Shown here: positions 11,708 through 23,190 of the stretch, piece after piece
Layout: each line of letters begins with the position of its first letter
How positions within the stretch are numbered: the stretch's first letter is position 1
Assembly (NCBI GenBank): GCA_944989445.1
Contig: CALYLW010000330.1
Location: 92,501-156,500 of the forward strand
From: Ampullaceana balthica
Lineage: Eukaryota > Mollusca > Gastropoda > Lymnaeidae
Length of the DNA stretch: 64,000 nucleotides
Reading direction: 5' to 3'
Position numbers and translations under genes: made by a program
Notes under the pieces: generated by a model
Database searches by the model: none
Told to the model about the DNA's origin: nothing
What the model saw: the letters and a program-made list of their open reading frames with translations, nothing else

Positions 11708-12592
11708 GCTTATTCCAAATGTCTTAACGTACATTCCGCACTTTTTAAAGCACCTTCATGGTTTTGTGACATATGTCATAAAATTGTGACGCTAATCCCA
11801 ATCATAGTTAGAACGTTTCTGACATTGCTACCAACAATCCTAAAATTGTGATGTAAAATGCTTGAACTGTCCTAATCACACCTAAAAGTAGGACTTGCAC
11901 TCCGAACATCGTCAAGCGAAGTCCTCACACAGGGATGCACGATTCTAGTAACAATCATAACATTCTGACGTTTATCCCTAAATCTCCGAAGTTCTGTTGT
12001 AAATCTTGACAACCCTCCCATGGCACATTTATGAGAAAAATTTATGATCAATAAATATCCAGCAGAAATAATTAGTTTCAATGTCTTTGTACGTCTTGAA
12101 CATGGGCGGCGATTTCGTGACATCGGAACAACGCAAACAAGCGCGGACTGGTACATTTGATGACTGGTGTTGTTGTCATTTCATCGCTTCTTAAAACATT
12201 GAGACTTATTAGTTTATAAAGTCAACACATACAAAAAAAAATTGAAGGATAAACGATTTTGTCTTCGTTTTTGTACGGTGAGAGACACAAAAAATGCAAA
12301 GGCCTGCACATGACAAATGTTAGTTTGAAAATATGACGTCATGAGATTCATTTTGAAAGATACTTGTTAAAAACATGAATTTTAGGTAAGATGTGGGCTC
12401 GCAATAGGAAATACATTTTTTGGCTTCAAATTAAAAATTTTGAAAAATAATTTCAGTGTATGATGAGAACAAAATGAAATCGTAGTCGCAAGTTTAAGAC
12501 ATCTGAAATTCTAATTACTTTAAATGGGGACAAACAATTTGCAAAAGAAATTTTTTTGCACTTAAAATTTTATTAAGTCATGTACAAATTGA
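11708..12592. other. Unassigned intergenic sequence
   Basis: Begins with degenerate ATTCC/CATT motifs that look like the decayed edge of the 42-bp array (to about 11850). The rest has no recognisable gene. A TGACGTCA palindrome lies near 12335. Confidence 0.45.
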
Positions 12593-12735
12593 TCTTGTGT
12601 GTGTGTGTGAGTGCGTGCGTGTGTATGTTAGCGTGTGTGCGTGAGTGTGTGCATGTTTGCATGTGTGTTTGTGAGGGAATGTGTGACTGTATATTGTGAT
12701 TGTGTGTGTGTGAGTGAGTGTGTGTTTATTTCTGT
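12593..12735. repeat. GT-rich microsatellite
   Basis: Imperfect (GT)n with GTGAGT and GTGCGT interruptions. Confidence 0.9.
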
Positions 12736-13265
12736 CTTTGTTTTTGTTTGTATAAGTGCGAAATAAATTTTTAACTTTAAGGTATATCCTTGAAACCCAC
12801 GTAGCAGTCGAACAAGTTAATAGAAGACCTTACAGTAATTCTAAGATTATTTGGCAACACCACTTACAAAATTACCCAGGTTAGCACCATGTTACCCCGC
12901 TGGTGGGCGGAACGAGTGGAGAGCACCAAACAATGGCAGTGGACAGAGAGGAAATTAATTAACAGGGATTACTGAGCCCATATCAATAACGCCTTAATTA
13001 CTGACTTAAGGTCTAAAGTCTAAAACTAAAAACCCAAATAAAAATTTTCAACTTAAAGTACCTCATTTATAAACCTTAACATACACCATAACAGGGACTG
13101 AAGCACCCGAGTAAAAAACAACACCACTATTTATTCACACATATAAAGTGTTCATGAAAAAGAAATGATCGATTCGATTTCCAACTCTGTTCGTTGGACA
13201 GTTTCTGAACTCCTAAAAAAAGATGAAACATATAACAATATATATCCGGAACAATTCTGGACATT
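12736..13265. other. Unassigned intergenic sequence
   Basis: AT-rich, with no coding region, RNA gene or repeat boundary that I can support. Confidence 0.5.
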
Positions 13266-13269
13266 TAAA

Positions 13270-13637
13270 GAGGACTGTGGTGACAGATGGCTGTGGAGAT
13301 AATGTTATTATGTGGTAACTAGACGTTCAAAGTTTACCATGGTGACAGATGGTTATTGGGGTAATGGTATAATATGAGATAACTAGACATTGAAAGTTTA
13401 CCATGGTGTCAATGGCTGTTAAGGTAATGGTAATATGAGGTAACTAGACATTTGAAGTTTAACATAGTGACAGATGGCTATGAGGGTAATTGTAATATGA
13501 GGTAACTAGACATTTAAAGTTTAACAAAGTGACAGATGGCTATGAGGGTAATGGTAATATGAGGTAACTAGACATTTAAAGTTCAACATAGTGACATATA
13601 GCTATGAGGGTAATGGTAATATGAGGTAACTAGACAA
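13270..13637. repeat. 62-bp tandem array, about 6 copies
   Basis: Units recur at 13441, 13503, 13565 and 13627, with older diverged units to the left. The shared core is ATATGAGGTAACTAGACATT. Divergence increases leftward, so growth was probably most recent at the right side. Confidence 0.9.
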
Positions 13638-13945
13638 TTAACACGACCGACGGTGTAAAGAGATACCTTGTTTGCTTTTGTTTGGTTGTTTGCCCCAAGA
13701 AGGTGGCAGTAATGGTTAGATGGCCATGAATGGCTAAATCTAATGTTGTGTTACGCATGTCTAGAGTAACACCATAACAGTGTCGGATCTTACTCGTGTT
13801 CTACGAAAGGGTGAAGGATCTTTGAAATAGCCTGGGTAGGGTCTTTTGTTGAGTAAATTAATTTTTAATTTTTTAACGTTATGGGTCAGTTATCTTTCTC
13901 TTTCGGGAGGGCGGGTGAGAGTTGCGCATGTTTGTGTTATATTTT

Positions 13946-14275
13946 GTTAGGGTTTGCTGCTGTTTGGTCTGTTAGGGTTTGCTGCTGTTTGGTATGTTAG
14001 GGTTTGCTGCTGTTTAGTATGTTAGGGTTTGCTGCTGTTTAGTATGTTAGGGTTTGCTGCTGTTTGGTCTGCTAGGGTTTGCTGCTGTTTCGTCTGTTAG
14101 GGTTTGCTGCTGTTTCGTCTGTTAGGGTTTGCTGCTGTTTGGTCTGTTAGGGTTTGCTGCTGTTTGGTCTGTTAGGGTTTGCTGCTGTTTTGTCTGTTAG
14201 GGTTTGCTGCTGTTTGGCCTGTTAGGGCTTGCTGCTGTTTTTTTGGGTCTGTTTGGGTTTGCTGCTGTTTGGTCT
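13946..14275. repeat. 25-bp minisatellite containing TTAGGG
   Basis: About 13 copies of GTTAGGGTTTGCTGCTGTTT plus GGTCT or a variant. Each copy contains TTAGGG, the telomeric hexamer of most animals, but in a 25-bp frame rather than a 6-bp one. Confidence 0.92.
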
Positions 14276-14745
14276 TCTGTTATTAGACATTTCAAACCAG
14301 GGGTGGGGGGGGGGATTCACACGTGGCGTACATTGCCAGTGTCCGATTTTTTTTATATTTATGTCTAGCAAGTGTGTCATCTTCACATCTTGAGGACCCC
14401 TGCGGCACCCCCAACACTGTAAAATGAAAACATCGCAGTGTAAACATCTCATCAACCTCAAAGTTTACATCTCACCTCGCCCCTCCCCCGCCCGTGCACC
14501 TAGCGGGTATGAAGGCGGCAAGTGTAGTCCAGGGAGGATGCCTGGGGGTCTGGCTCCCGTCAGTCACACCCGGCGAGACAGGTGGTGACGGGTTATGCAT
14601 GGCTGGCTGCCTGGTCTTTAGCTCCGTGTTTACACGTGCACTCTCCTATCTGTTGGGAGGTAACAGAATGCATCTCTAATGATGTATGCAAATATGAAGG
14701 GGTCACTGTATTGACTAAAGGAGATAGTAACCCTTAACATAGTGT
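14276..14745. other. Unassigned intergenic sequence, locally GC-rich
   Basis: 14460-14640 is richer in GC than its surroundings. No splice-bounded exon or known motif is evident. Confidence 0.4.
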
Positions 14746-14827
14746 TAGGGGGATACGTTTTGCTGTTGTGTAACTTTTAATAGCTCATGTGAGTGTTGGA
14801 GATTACATTTCTTTGTTAGAACTATGC

Positions 14828-14877
14828 ATACTAATAATAATAATAACAATAATACAATAATAATAATAATAATAACG

Positions 14878-14927
<50 letters not shown>

Positions 14928-15000
14928 TTGATAATTTGATAATTCATATAGTGCAGTACCCCCGGAAGCAACTGGGCTCACAGCGCATTTCTTAAAAATA
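14828..15000 (-). mobile_element. L2-type LINE 3' end with (AAT)n tail
   Basis: On the minus strand this is the 3' UTR end of the L2-type family seen at 845-2455 (GCTGTGAGCCCAGTTGC, then CTGCACTATATGAATTATCA), followed by an ATT-repeat tail. The tail has grown to over 100 bases (14828-14932). Confidence 0.75.
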
Positions 15001-15170
15001 GTATCTCCTCTCCTATATAAAAAAAGGCAAGTTTCTGTCCTTTCTGTTATTTCTGTCCCGTCATCTATAGCGATTGGTCCCTCAAACACATATGACTCCT
15101 ACAGCCAATCACTAGCGGAGAAAAATTTACATATTACGCGGAGGTTCAAAACGAGTTATTTTTGGTGCAT
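15001..15170. mobile_element. Fragment of a dispersed, possibly Helitron-like repeat
   Basis: Contains ACGAGTTATTTTTGGTGCA, closely similar to sequence at 40035-40055 (+) and 57760-57780 (minus). The left part has TCTCCTCTCCTATATAAAAA, reminiscent of Helitron 5' starts. Assignment is tentative. Confidence 0.35.
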
Positions 15171-15288
15171 TTTTTTTGGTCATAATTCATTATGTTGTTC
15201 CCATCTTGAAGTGATGCCTGCCGCTTATTCCAATGACAATTCTGCTTTTTCCTTGATGGTCCTGGGGGGTAGTGGCAAGAGTTTTAAG

Positions 15289-15690
15289 TGGTTTTTTTGT
15301 GTTGTTATTGTTGTTGTTGTTTTTTGTTGTTGTTATTGTTGTTGTTGTTTTTTGTTGTTGTTTTGTTGTTGTTGCTGTTGTTATTGTTGTTGTTGTTTTG
15401 TTGTTGTTGCTGTTGTTGTTGCTGTTGTTGTTGTTGTTTTGTTGTTGTTGTTTTGTTGTTGTTGCTGTTGTTGTTATATTGTTGTTTTGTTGCTGTTGTT
15501 GCTGTTTTGTTTTTGTTGCTGTTGCTGTTGTTGTTGTTGTTTTGTTGTTGTTGTTTTGTTGTTGTTGCTGTTGTTGTTATATTGTTGTTTTGTTGCTGTT
15601 GTTGCTGTTTTGTTTTTGTTGCTGTTGTTGTTTTTGTTGTTGTTGTTGCTGTTGTTGTTTTGTTGTTTTTGCTGATTTTGTTGATGTTGT
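15289..15690. repeat. (TTG)n-rich microsatellite, about 400 bp
   Basis: Imperfect TTG/TTGC/TTTTG repeats. A block of roughly 130 bp (about 15434-15510 and 15538-15620) is duplicated almost exactly, including TGTTATATTGTTGTTTTGTT. Open frames (poly-Cys/Val/Leu or poly-Asn/Thr) are artefacts. Confidence 0.95.
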
Positions 15691-15794
15691 TGTCCACATC
15701 CCTTGCCCTGCGACGACAATGTCCTGCAAATGCTTCAGCATAACAACTACATTGTACCAAAACTTATTCCCGTCCTTGGGCGGGCTTTGTTACT

Positions 15795-15920
15795 AGTCAT
15801 ACATAATTATCAATTCATTCAATGTAAAACAATCCTATCCTAAATACAACATATGATGGCATTACGGTGCATACAAGCTACGTTTATCATTGAAAGAAAT
15901 GCTTCATTGCTGTTTAATTT
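15795..15920 (-). mobile_element. L2-type LINE 3'-region fragment
   Basis: GCTACGTTTATCATTGAAAG followed by AAATG matches the antisense 3' UTR of other copies (compare CTACATTTATCAGTCAGAG near 63768 and CTACGTTAATCATT near 46240). Short and degraded. Confidence 0.5.
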
Positions 15921-17344
15921 TGAAATTATTATCCGTGGTACACTTGGTACTTCAGCAGTGCACTGTTTCTACAAAGTAGTGTTGCCATATAAGCTGAGTC
16001 TCTAAACAAAGTCACGTGTCTCAATACGTGGTGATGTAATAGAACTAACGGTTCCAAAAACTTGTGTTTTATATTCAGAAATTTGACGTCATCCAGAGAA
16101 ACAAAAGATAATGCGTTGAAAGCTCGATATATCACAATCATAACACTTGAATACAGCATCTAATTATGAGGGGCGGGGCATCTAGAAGGGGGCAACCGCT
16201 TCTTACGTGGCCTGATTCTTAATCAGCCCTCCCTCCCCTCTCCCCCCTTCCTAACCCCCCCCCGACACACACACACAACTTTCGGATAAAGAAACAAATA
16301 ACGCCGTTATATCCAACAATTTTCTCACGGCCCAGACGGATTCCTTAGAACGCTGGCACAAATTTTGTTCAAGAAATATTCCAGCACTAGTAGATAACGG
16401 TATCATTATGTTATTCCTGGCCGGTCCCCTCAGAGTCCTAACCATGTGTCGAGACTAAAATATCTCCCTCACCTCCAATCAGCGCACACCGTGGGCAGCA
16501 GACAAACAGTATCACACTTTCACAAACACACAATGTTGTATAGGAAACTGTTTCCCGCAAATAACAATTGGTTGAAGTAAGTTGTTACATATAACTTACC
16601 TACAAAGGGCTTTATACAATATGATGCTTATGTTCTCGCGAGACCTTTAAAGTAACGAGCTGAGGTGACTGTAATGACGTCATAAGTCAGATTTAATAGA
16701 GCTTACAAAATATATGCATTATAAAACTTTATTTATCTTTAACAATTTATAACATTTTATGTATTTAATTCTTGAGCATGTCATTTTATTCATGACTTTT
16801 AATTTTTTTATTGTTTTATTTACATTAGAAACAAAACCAATTGCATTAACATTCTATTTATTTTCAAATGTGTCAACTAAAATCATTTTTATAAAAGTAA
16901 GTATTTTCATTACTTAACTTTGAAAAAATGTTACGATTGAATTATGTTAACAAAAACAATTTAAAAAACTATTCTATTATTTATTCGATATAGTTATATT
17001 TACAAATCTTAAACTTGTTTGCGTTACATATGGGTAAGTCATATGTCAATGAACATTAACTTGATTTTTTTAAACTTTCAAATTGACAGTAAACAATTCC
17101 CTCAATACAGGGAATATTTCTTGACTTGAAAATTTCTTATTTCTTTGCTACGAACATACAGATACGAAAGATTTTTTTTTAAAAATAAGATAAACATGTA
17201 AAAACAAAATGATCTTGTTTCATTAGCATCGTGACAACAACACGTCCAGTGAATCGTGTCTGATACTGGTAGTACCATATATATATAACCCCCTTTCCAG
17301 TCCATGACGGACTATGGGGCACATGAAGTAGCGTTCACACGTTA
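15921..17344. other. Unassigned AT-rich sequence
   Basis: Nearly 1.4 kb, with a GC-poor stretch at 16690-17100. A C-run is present at 16253-16263. I see no exon, RNA gene or element ends. Confidence 0.5.
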
Positions 17345-17472
17345 ATTAGCCACCACTAACGAGCAAGGGATTGTGTGGCTAGCACAATGCCAGCACCAAG
17401 AATAGAAACCATGACTCTCTTCTGTCTCGGTTCGGCAGGCCAGCGCTCTACCGCTAGACCACCGCGGCCCTA
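17345..17472 (-). mobile_element. tRNA-derived SINE head
   Basis: Read on the minus strand it begins GGGCCGCGGTGGTCTAGCGG, followed by TAGAGCGCTGGCCTGC, a good match to the 5' half of a tRNA with a pol III A box (TGGTCTAGCGG). A degenerate B box (GGTTTCTATTC) follows about 55 bases later. The rest runs to about 17345. The SINE abuts the 63-bp array. Confidence 0.65.
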
Positions 17473-19632
17473 TGGTAGTACCATGGCTCACCACAAGTAC
17501 ATACAATAGCAAGTCAAGTGAATCGTGTCTGTTACTGGTAGTACCATGGCTCACCACAAGTGCATACAATAGCAAGTCAAGTGAATCGTGTCTGTTACTG
17601 GTAGTACCATGGCTCACCACAAGTGCATACAATAGCAAGTCAAGTGAATCGTGTCTGTTGCTGGTAGTACCATGGCTCACCACAAGTACATACAATAGCA
17701 AGTCAAGTGAGTCGTGTCTGTTACTGGTAGTACCATGGCTCACCACAAGTGCATACAATATTAAGTCAAGTGAATCGTGTCTGTTACTGGTAGTACCATG
17801 GCTCACCACAAGTGCATACAATAGCAAGTCAAGTGAATCGTGTCTGTTACTGGAAGTACCATAGCTCACCACAAGTACATACAATAGCAAGTCAAGTGAA
17901 TCGTGTCTGTTACTGGTAGTACCATAGCTCACCACAAGTACATACAATAGCAAGTCAAGTGAATCGTGTTTGTTGATGGTAGTGCCATGGCTCACCACAA
18001 GTACATACAATAGCAAGTCAAGTGAATCGTGTCTGTTGCTGGTAGTGCCATGGCTCACCACAAGTACATACAATAGCAAGTCAAGTGAATCATGTCTGTT
18101 GCTTGTAGTGCCATGGCTCACCACAAGTACATACAATAGCAAGTCAAGTGAATCGTGTCTGTTACTGGTAGTACCATAGCTCACCACAAGTACATACAAT
18201 AGCAAGTCAAGTGAATCGTGTTTGTTACTGGTAATGCCATGGCTCACAACAAGTACATACAATAGCAAGTCAAGTGAATCGTGTCTGTTGCTGGTAGTGC
18301 CATGGCTCACCACAAGTACATACAATAGCAAGTCAAGTGAATCATGTCTGTTGCTTGTAGTGCCATGGCTCACCACAAGTACATACAATAGCAAGTCAAG
18401 TGAATCGTGTCTGTTACTGGTAGTACCATAGCTCACCACAAGTACATACAATAGCAAGTCAAGTGAATCGTGTCTGTTGCTGGTAGTGCCATGGCTCACC
18501 ACAAGTACATACAATAGCAAGTCAAGTGAATCGTGTCTGTTGCTGGTAGTGCCATGGCTCACCACAAGTACATACAATAGCAAGTCAAGTGAATCATGTC
18601 TGTTGCTTGTAGTGCCATGGCTCACCACAAGTACATACAATAGCAAGTCAAGTGAATCGTGTCTGTTGCTGGTAGTGCCATGGCTCACCACAAGTACATA
18701 CAATAGCAAGTCAAGTGAATCGTGTCTGTTACTGGTAGTACCATAGCTCACCACAAGTACATACAATAGCAAGTCAAGTGAATCGTGTCTGTTGCTGGTA
18801 GTGCCATGGCTCACCACAAGTACATACACTAGCAAGTCAAGTGAATCGTGTCTGTTGCTGGTAGTACCATAGCTCACCACAAGTACATACATTAGCAAGT
18901 CAAATGAATCGTGTCTGTTACTGGTAGTACCATGGCTCACCACAAGTACATACAATAGCAAGTCAAGTGAATCGTGTCTGTTACTGGTTGTACCATAGCT
19001 CACCACAAGTACATACAATAGCAAGTCAAGTGAATCGTGTCTGTTGCTGGTAGTACCATGGCTCACCACAAGTACATACAATAGCAAGTCAAGTGAGTCG
19101 TGTCTGTTACTGGTAGTACCATAGCTCACCACAAGTACATACAATAGCAAGTCAAGTGAATCATGTCTGTTGCTTGTAGTGCCATGGCTCACCACAAGTA
19201 CATACAATAGCAAGTCAAGTGAATCGTGTCTGTTGCTGGTAGTGCCATGGCTCACCACAAGTACATACATTAGCACGTCAAGTGAATCGTGTCTGTTACT
19301 GGAAGTACCATTGCTCACCACAAGTACATACAATAGCAAGTCAAGTGAATCGTGTCTTTTGCTGGTAGTGCCATGGCTCACCACAAGTACATACACTAGC
19401 AAGTCAAGTGAATCGTGTCTGTTGCTGGTAGTACCATGGCTCACCACAAGTACATACAATAGCAAGTCAAGTGAATCGTGTCTGTTACTGGTAGTACCAT
19501 GGCTCACCACAAGTACATACAATAGCAAGTCAAGTGAATCGTGTCTGTTGCTGGTAGTACCATGGCTCACCACAAGTACATACAATAGCAAGTCAAATGA
19601 AACGTGTCTGTTGCTGGTAGTACCATGGCTCA
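17473..19632. repeat. 63-bp satellite array, about 34 copies
   Basis: The unit contains TACCATGGCTCACCACAAGT and AATAGCAAGTCAAGTGAATC, ending in CTGTTACTGG or CTGTTGCTGG. Variant units (GCTTGTAGTG at 18101, 18353 and 18605) recur at exactly 252 bp, i.e. four units, showing higher-order amplification. The variant returns at 19172, again a multiple of 63. The 63-bp period keeps the minus strand open for 775 codons (21-residue repeat), which I do not treat as a gene. Confidence 0.95.
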
Positions 19633-19854
19633 GATATCCGCCAGAAGTACAGACTGATGTAGTGCACATCTACAGACTCCGTCCTGGGCCGGGATGGAAA
19701 GAAATTGGTGCCTGTAGATAAAGTCTGAAAAAGCAGTCCATAAAATACAATATTTTTATACGGTTTTCTTGAAGTTAACCAGTCAAAATCAAATTTGAGC
19801 GCCATTAGCCGTTGAAAAGTGGGTGATTTGGCCAATCACCATTGAAACCATTTC

Positions 19855-19902
19855 TAGAGAGAGAGGGAGAGAGAGAGAGAGAGGGAGAGAGAGAGAGGGA
19901 GG

Positions 19903-19969
<67 letters not shown>

Positions 19970-19992
19970 GCGAGAGAGGGAGAGAGAGAGCG
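19855..19992. repeat. (GA)n microsatellite
   Basis: GAGAGA tract with GGGA interruptions over about 135 bases. Confidence 0.95.
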
Positions 19993-20511
19993 CCCCTTTC
20001 ATCCAACCTCTACCACCGGTGGATGACGTTGAGAATGGAGCAATTTTTTGAGCAACGGGAAGTAACTCATAAAATGTATATTTTATGGTAATACATTATA
20101 AACTCCCCTATAACCAATTTTAAAATCAAACTGACATTAACGGTTTGTTTCCAAAAGAAACCAACTCGTAATAACCTTTGTTCTTTTATGAATTTATGCA
20201 ATGAAATGTTTTATATAATAATTAGGTATCGCTCCCTTCCTATGACGTAGCCAATGTTTACTGACAATGGTCGAATAAAAAAGCAAAGAATCAAATTTCC
20301 GAAAATCAAAAGTCGAGGACTTGATCGCAAACTGTTTAATTAATTTATAGGATTACAAAAATACGAATAAAATGTCACTAAAATTGAAATAAATTCAATG
20401 CTATTAAAAAAAAGTAGGACTGTTATCGATTAATTTAAATTTAATCCATAACTTTTGAAAAATAGAAATTTATGACGTCATTAAACTGAACATTTCTCAC
20501 GACATTGAAAA

Positions 20512-20703
20512 TTAAGAATATTTTGAACTAAATTTTATGACAATGTGTTGATCCTTGATCGGATGTATGTGCTGATGGTGGTACGTCAGCGATGTATTTG
20601 ATCCTTTAAAAGAGAATTGTTTATGGCAGTGATCACAGTAAACTTTTTCACCATCTTCGACTTTGCCATCCGCGGTTAGCTTAAAAACAACATTTTTGCT
20701 CAA
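20512..20703 (-). pseudogene. BED zinc-finger fragment of hAT transposase
   Basis: A 63-codon frame starting MSKNVVFKLTADGKVE has the C-x2-C...H-x4/5-H layout of BED/ZBED fingers that form the N-terminus of hAT transposases. It stops before any catalytic domain. The inserted TIR element lies about 11 bases upstream of the ATG. Confidence 0.7.
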
Positions 20704-20714
20704 CTTTCTAGTTA

Positions 20715-21294
20715 GGGGCCGTCCATAAAATACGTCACGCTCCAGAGGGGGGAGGGGGTGTAAGAAAGTATGACACTTTGTGACATGGGGGAGGGTGGTC
20801 CGGCCATGTCTGACGTCTCGGTGTTTTATATTAAATTTTAATTATTCTGTTAATAAAAAACAACATTTTGTTCAAAGTGTGACGTACTTTGAGTGTCACA
20901 TGTGATTAACATAATTTTGTGACGTAAGGTCACATGTATAAGAAACGCGGGAAGAAAGGAGCATTTCTATTGGTTGAAAGTGTTGGGCGAACAGTTGTGT
21001 GTAGACTTCTGTCGAGGAAGGTTGTGTGATGAATGATTCAAGATTTCCACGTTATATTACCTCAAATTATATCTGTGTGTACATATATATATATATTAAA
21101 GTTGTTTTGGATAAACGAATTCTTCAGTGAATTATTGTACACAAGATTAATTACTGTGATTAATTACTGTGAGAACGCCTACATAAAGAGAAATATATAG
21201 TTACAGTTACAGGGTTTGTGACAGTTTGTGACAGGGGGCAGTAAAAAATGGTCAAAAATGGTCAAAATAGCGTGACGTACTTTATTGACGGCCC
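20715..21294. mobile_element. GGGGCCGTCC-TIR element nested in hAT copy A
   Basis: The left end GGGGCCGTCCATAAAATACG and right end GTACTTTATTGACGGCCC match the termini of the 1.9 kb element at 3848-5721, including the sub-terminal GTGACA and G-run blocks. The interior is short and different (about 350 bp), with a TATATATATATA tract near 21086. Confidence 0.8.
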
Positions 21295-21668
21295 TTTATA
21301 TGTTTAAATTTAACTGCGCTGATGCTGTCACCCATTTTTTAGTTGACGTTTGCCGGTCCACATAGGATAATAAAATAAATTATAATATTACGCGGGAGAA
21401 GTTTGTACGTAAAAAAATATAAATTATTATTAATTATTAATAATTAATTATTTATTAATAAAAAAAAATAAAAATATAATAACTGTTTTCTTTAATTGTA
21501 ATCGAATTTTTATCGATTAAAATAATTTTAATCGATAAAATGTTTAACGATTAATCGAGAAATTAATCGTTAATTTCCGCAGCCCTACAAAAAATTACTA
21601 ATAATCTTGTATGTTGAATATTACACCTAAAGAATAACATAGACATTTAAAAAAATATTACTTTGTAT

Positions 21669-22035
21669 TAGGCCTGTTAGCGATTAATTTAAATTTAATT
21701 GTTAACTTTTGAAAAAATTAACGGTTAATTAATCGTTAATTTCGATTAAAGCCAAAAATTAAAATTTATTATGTCATAAAGTAACACTTATTAAACATCT
21801 TGTTGAAAATCTAAATAATACTGGAATGTCTCCTTTATATGTCATCTTTTAACCAACTACGCAAAAAGTGATGAGCGGGTCTAATTGACAATATAACCAG
21901 CCGAGCTGAACAATCATTCACATGGAACTGAGGTAACTGGTATGCACAAAACCGTTTTTGCAAGGAATGACATTATCGGATATTGGTGTTCATTAAGTTT
22001 CCACCATTGTAGAGGGTTAATGGATTCAGGAACTT
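21669..22035 (-). mobile_element. Truncated hAT family member (copy B)
   Basis: Starts TAGGCCTGTTAGCGATTAAT and is collinear with copies C and D through TGATGAGCGGGTCTAATTGA and GAGGGTTAATGGATTCAGGA. Homology stops abruptly at about 22035, so the right half is missing. Confidence 0.75.
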
Positions 22036-22277
22036 AGCTGTCTTGTCAAGACGTCCCGTGCTTCACTGCTAAACACCTCGGCAAGACGTCCACGACGAAA
22101 CTTCTCGACACACGCCACTACGCAAAACAACACAACCACGAAACTATTAATTAAAGAAAGTAAAAAGCATTTCAACGTAGGGTGACAAGCAAACAGAATA
22201 CCCATTTCAGAAAGTCAAAGCTGCGTAGCCTCTAATAGCAGGCTAATCAACTAAATGCTGTTAGAAGCAGGTCACAA
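22036..22277. other. Unassigned sequence
   Basis: Replaces the lost half of hAT copy B. It contains two related GTCAAGACGTCC/GCAAGACGTCC motifs near 22045 and 22081. Confidence 0.4.
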
Positions 22278-22447
22278 CAGGGGCGTAGGAAGGTGGAAAT
22301 GGGTGGGGGTGGGGTGAGGGAGGAGGAATTCATTTTGATTTCGGTATACCAAAGAAAGACAATTTTGTTTAACCCCAAAGTTAATTAAATAGGGTGGTCT
22401 AAATTTTAACCCAGCCCTGGGCGGCACGCATGCTTTCTACGCCACTT
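22278..22447. mobile_element. Small TIR element (CAGGGGCGTAG)
   Basis: The left end CAGGGGCGTAGGAAG is imperfectly inverted at the right end (CTTTCTACGCCACTT). It belongs to the CAGNGGCGT terminus group also seen at 38575, 51406 and 55632. The flanking duplication is not recognisable. Confidence 0.55.
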
Positions 22448-22699
22448 ATCTATAACTAACGACCTTCCTTTGCCACTGTTGAGACTTCTCCTAGCCTGTC
22501 AATCACCTGTGATACATGACGTGCCTGGGGGACATTCAGCCGCCTCAAAGCTTCTGTGTAGGACTGTCCGGATTCGTCGAGGTTCTTACACTATATATTC
22601 ATGTACCTAGTGACTTGGGGTGACAGGTACACTCTAAATCTGGAGTCCACGTTTGAGATCCATCGTTGGGGATCTGTTACACAAAATGTAATATTTAAA

Positions 22700-22869
22700 G
22701 TCATTAAATCTGACCTTTTGATTGGTCGATGAAGCGCACGTTACAGCACCAGGTCGTGCCACGTATAACAGTCCAATACAAAATGGCTCGGACACACACA
22801 CGTTGTCATTTCCATATGTGACCAGTGGTCAGTACCTGGCGTCTTCGGCACATCTTTCTTGAATAAGAA
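22700..22869 (+). promoter_or_regulatory. Candidate promoter / 5' noncoding exon of the beta-lactamase-like gene
   Basis: Single-copy sequence with an inverted CCAAT box (GATTGGTCGATG, about 22721), a TATA-like GTATAAC near 22763, a second CCAAT (22773) and a strong donor-like GTAAGT at 22870. The first coding exon has an acceptor (TTTCTGGCAG, ending 24894) 19 bases before its ATG, so at least one upstream noncoding exon must exist. This is the best candidate I see, but the link is inference. Confidence 0.25.
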
Positions 22870-23018
22870 GTAAGTAAATTAAAAAAAAGAATGCATTAGG
22901 TTAATTTAACTCAGTTATATAACTATAGCCATAGTGACAAAGATCCCATTTAACTAACTTTTTAGATATCTTATATATTACAGACGCCTTTTCTATACGG
23001 AAGATTACTGCGTCCTAC

Positions 23019-23190
23019 GCTTATCCATGGTTTCTGTCTAGTTTTGCATTAAAAAGAAATTCGCATGTAGATAGTGTGTTGGTTTTACAGTTTGTTCATC
23101 AGGCAGCCCATTCCATTGTGTTTTATTTCCTCCAGCAGACAGCTGGTACCAAAAGTTACGTAACGCCATACGAACAGTCTAATAACTGTA
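23019..23190 (-). pseudogene. LINE RT C-terminal remnant
   Basis: TACGCTTATCCATGGTTT, then GTGTTGGTTTTACAG and GCAGCCCATTCCAT, parallel the sequence at 53385-53480, which is the antisense C-terminus of an RT element. No intact frame remains. Confidence 0.5.

Larger units (their letters stand above)
20415..21587 (-). mobile_element. hAT element remnant with BED zinc finger (copy A)
   Basis: The left end TAGGACTGTTATCGATTAAT and the right end CGTTAATTTCCGCAGCCCTA form long AT-rich inverted termini built from ATTAATCG motifs. A minus-strand frame at 20512-20703 encodes a BED-type zinc finger: a CDHC pair, then a LTYHHQHIH histidine cluster. The transposase body and C-terminal dimerisation region are deleted. 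A TIR element is inserted at 20715-21294, separating the zinc finger from its 5' end. A clear 8-bp target duplication was not found. Confidence 0.75.

Noticed and set aside
15211..15796. Cys/Val/Leu-rich frames
   Set aside because: TTG microsatellite; no gene context.
17342..19669. Minus-strand open frame of 775 codons
   Set aside because: Produced by the 63-bp satellite; the repeat also stays open on the other strand and shows no codon-level constraint by eye.
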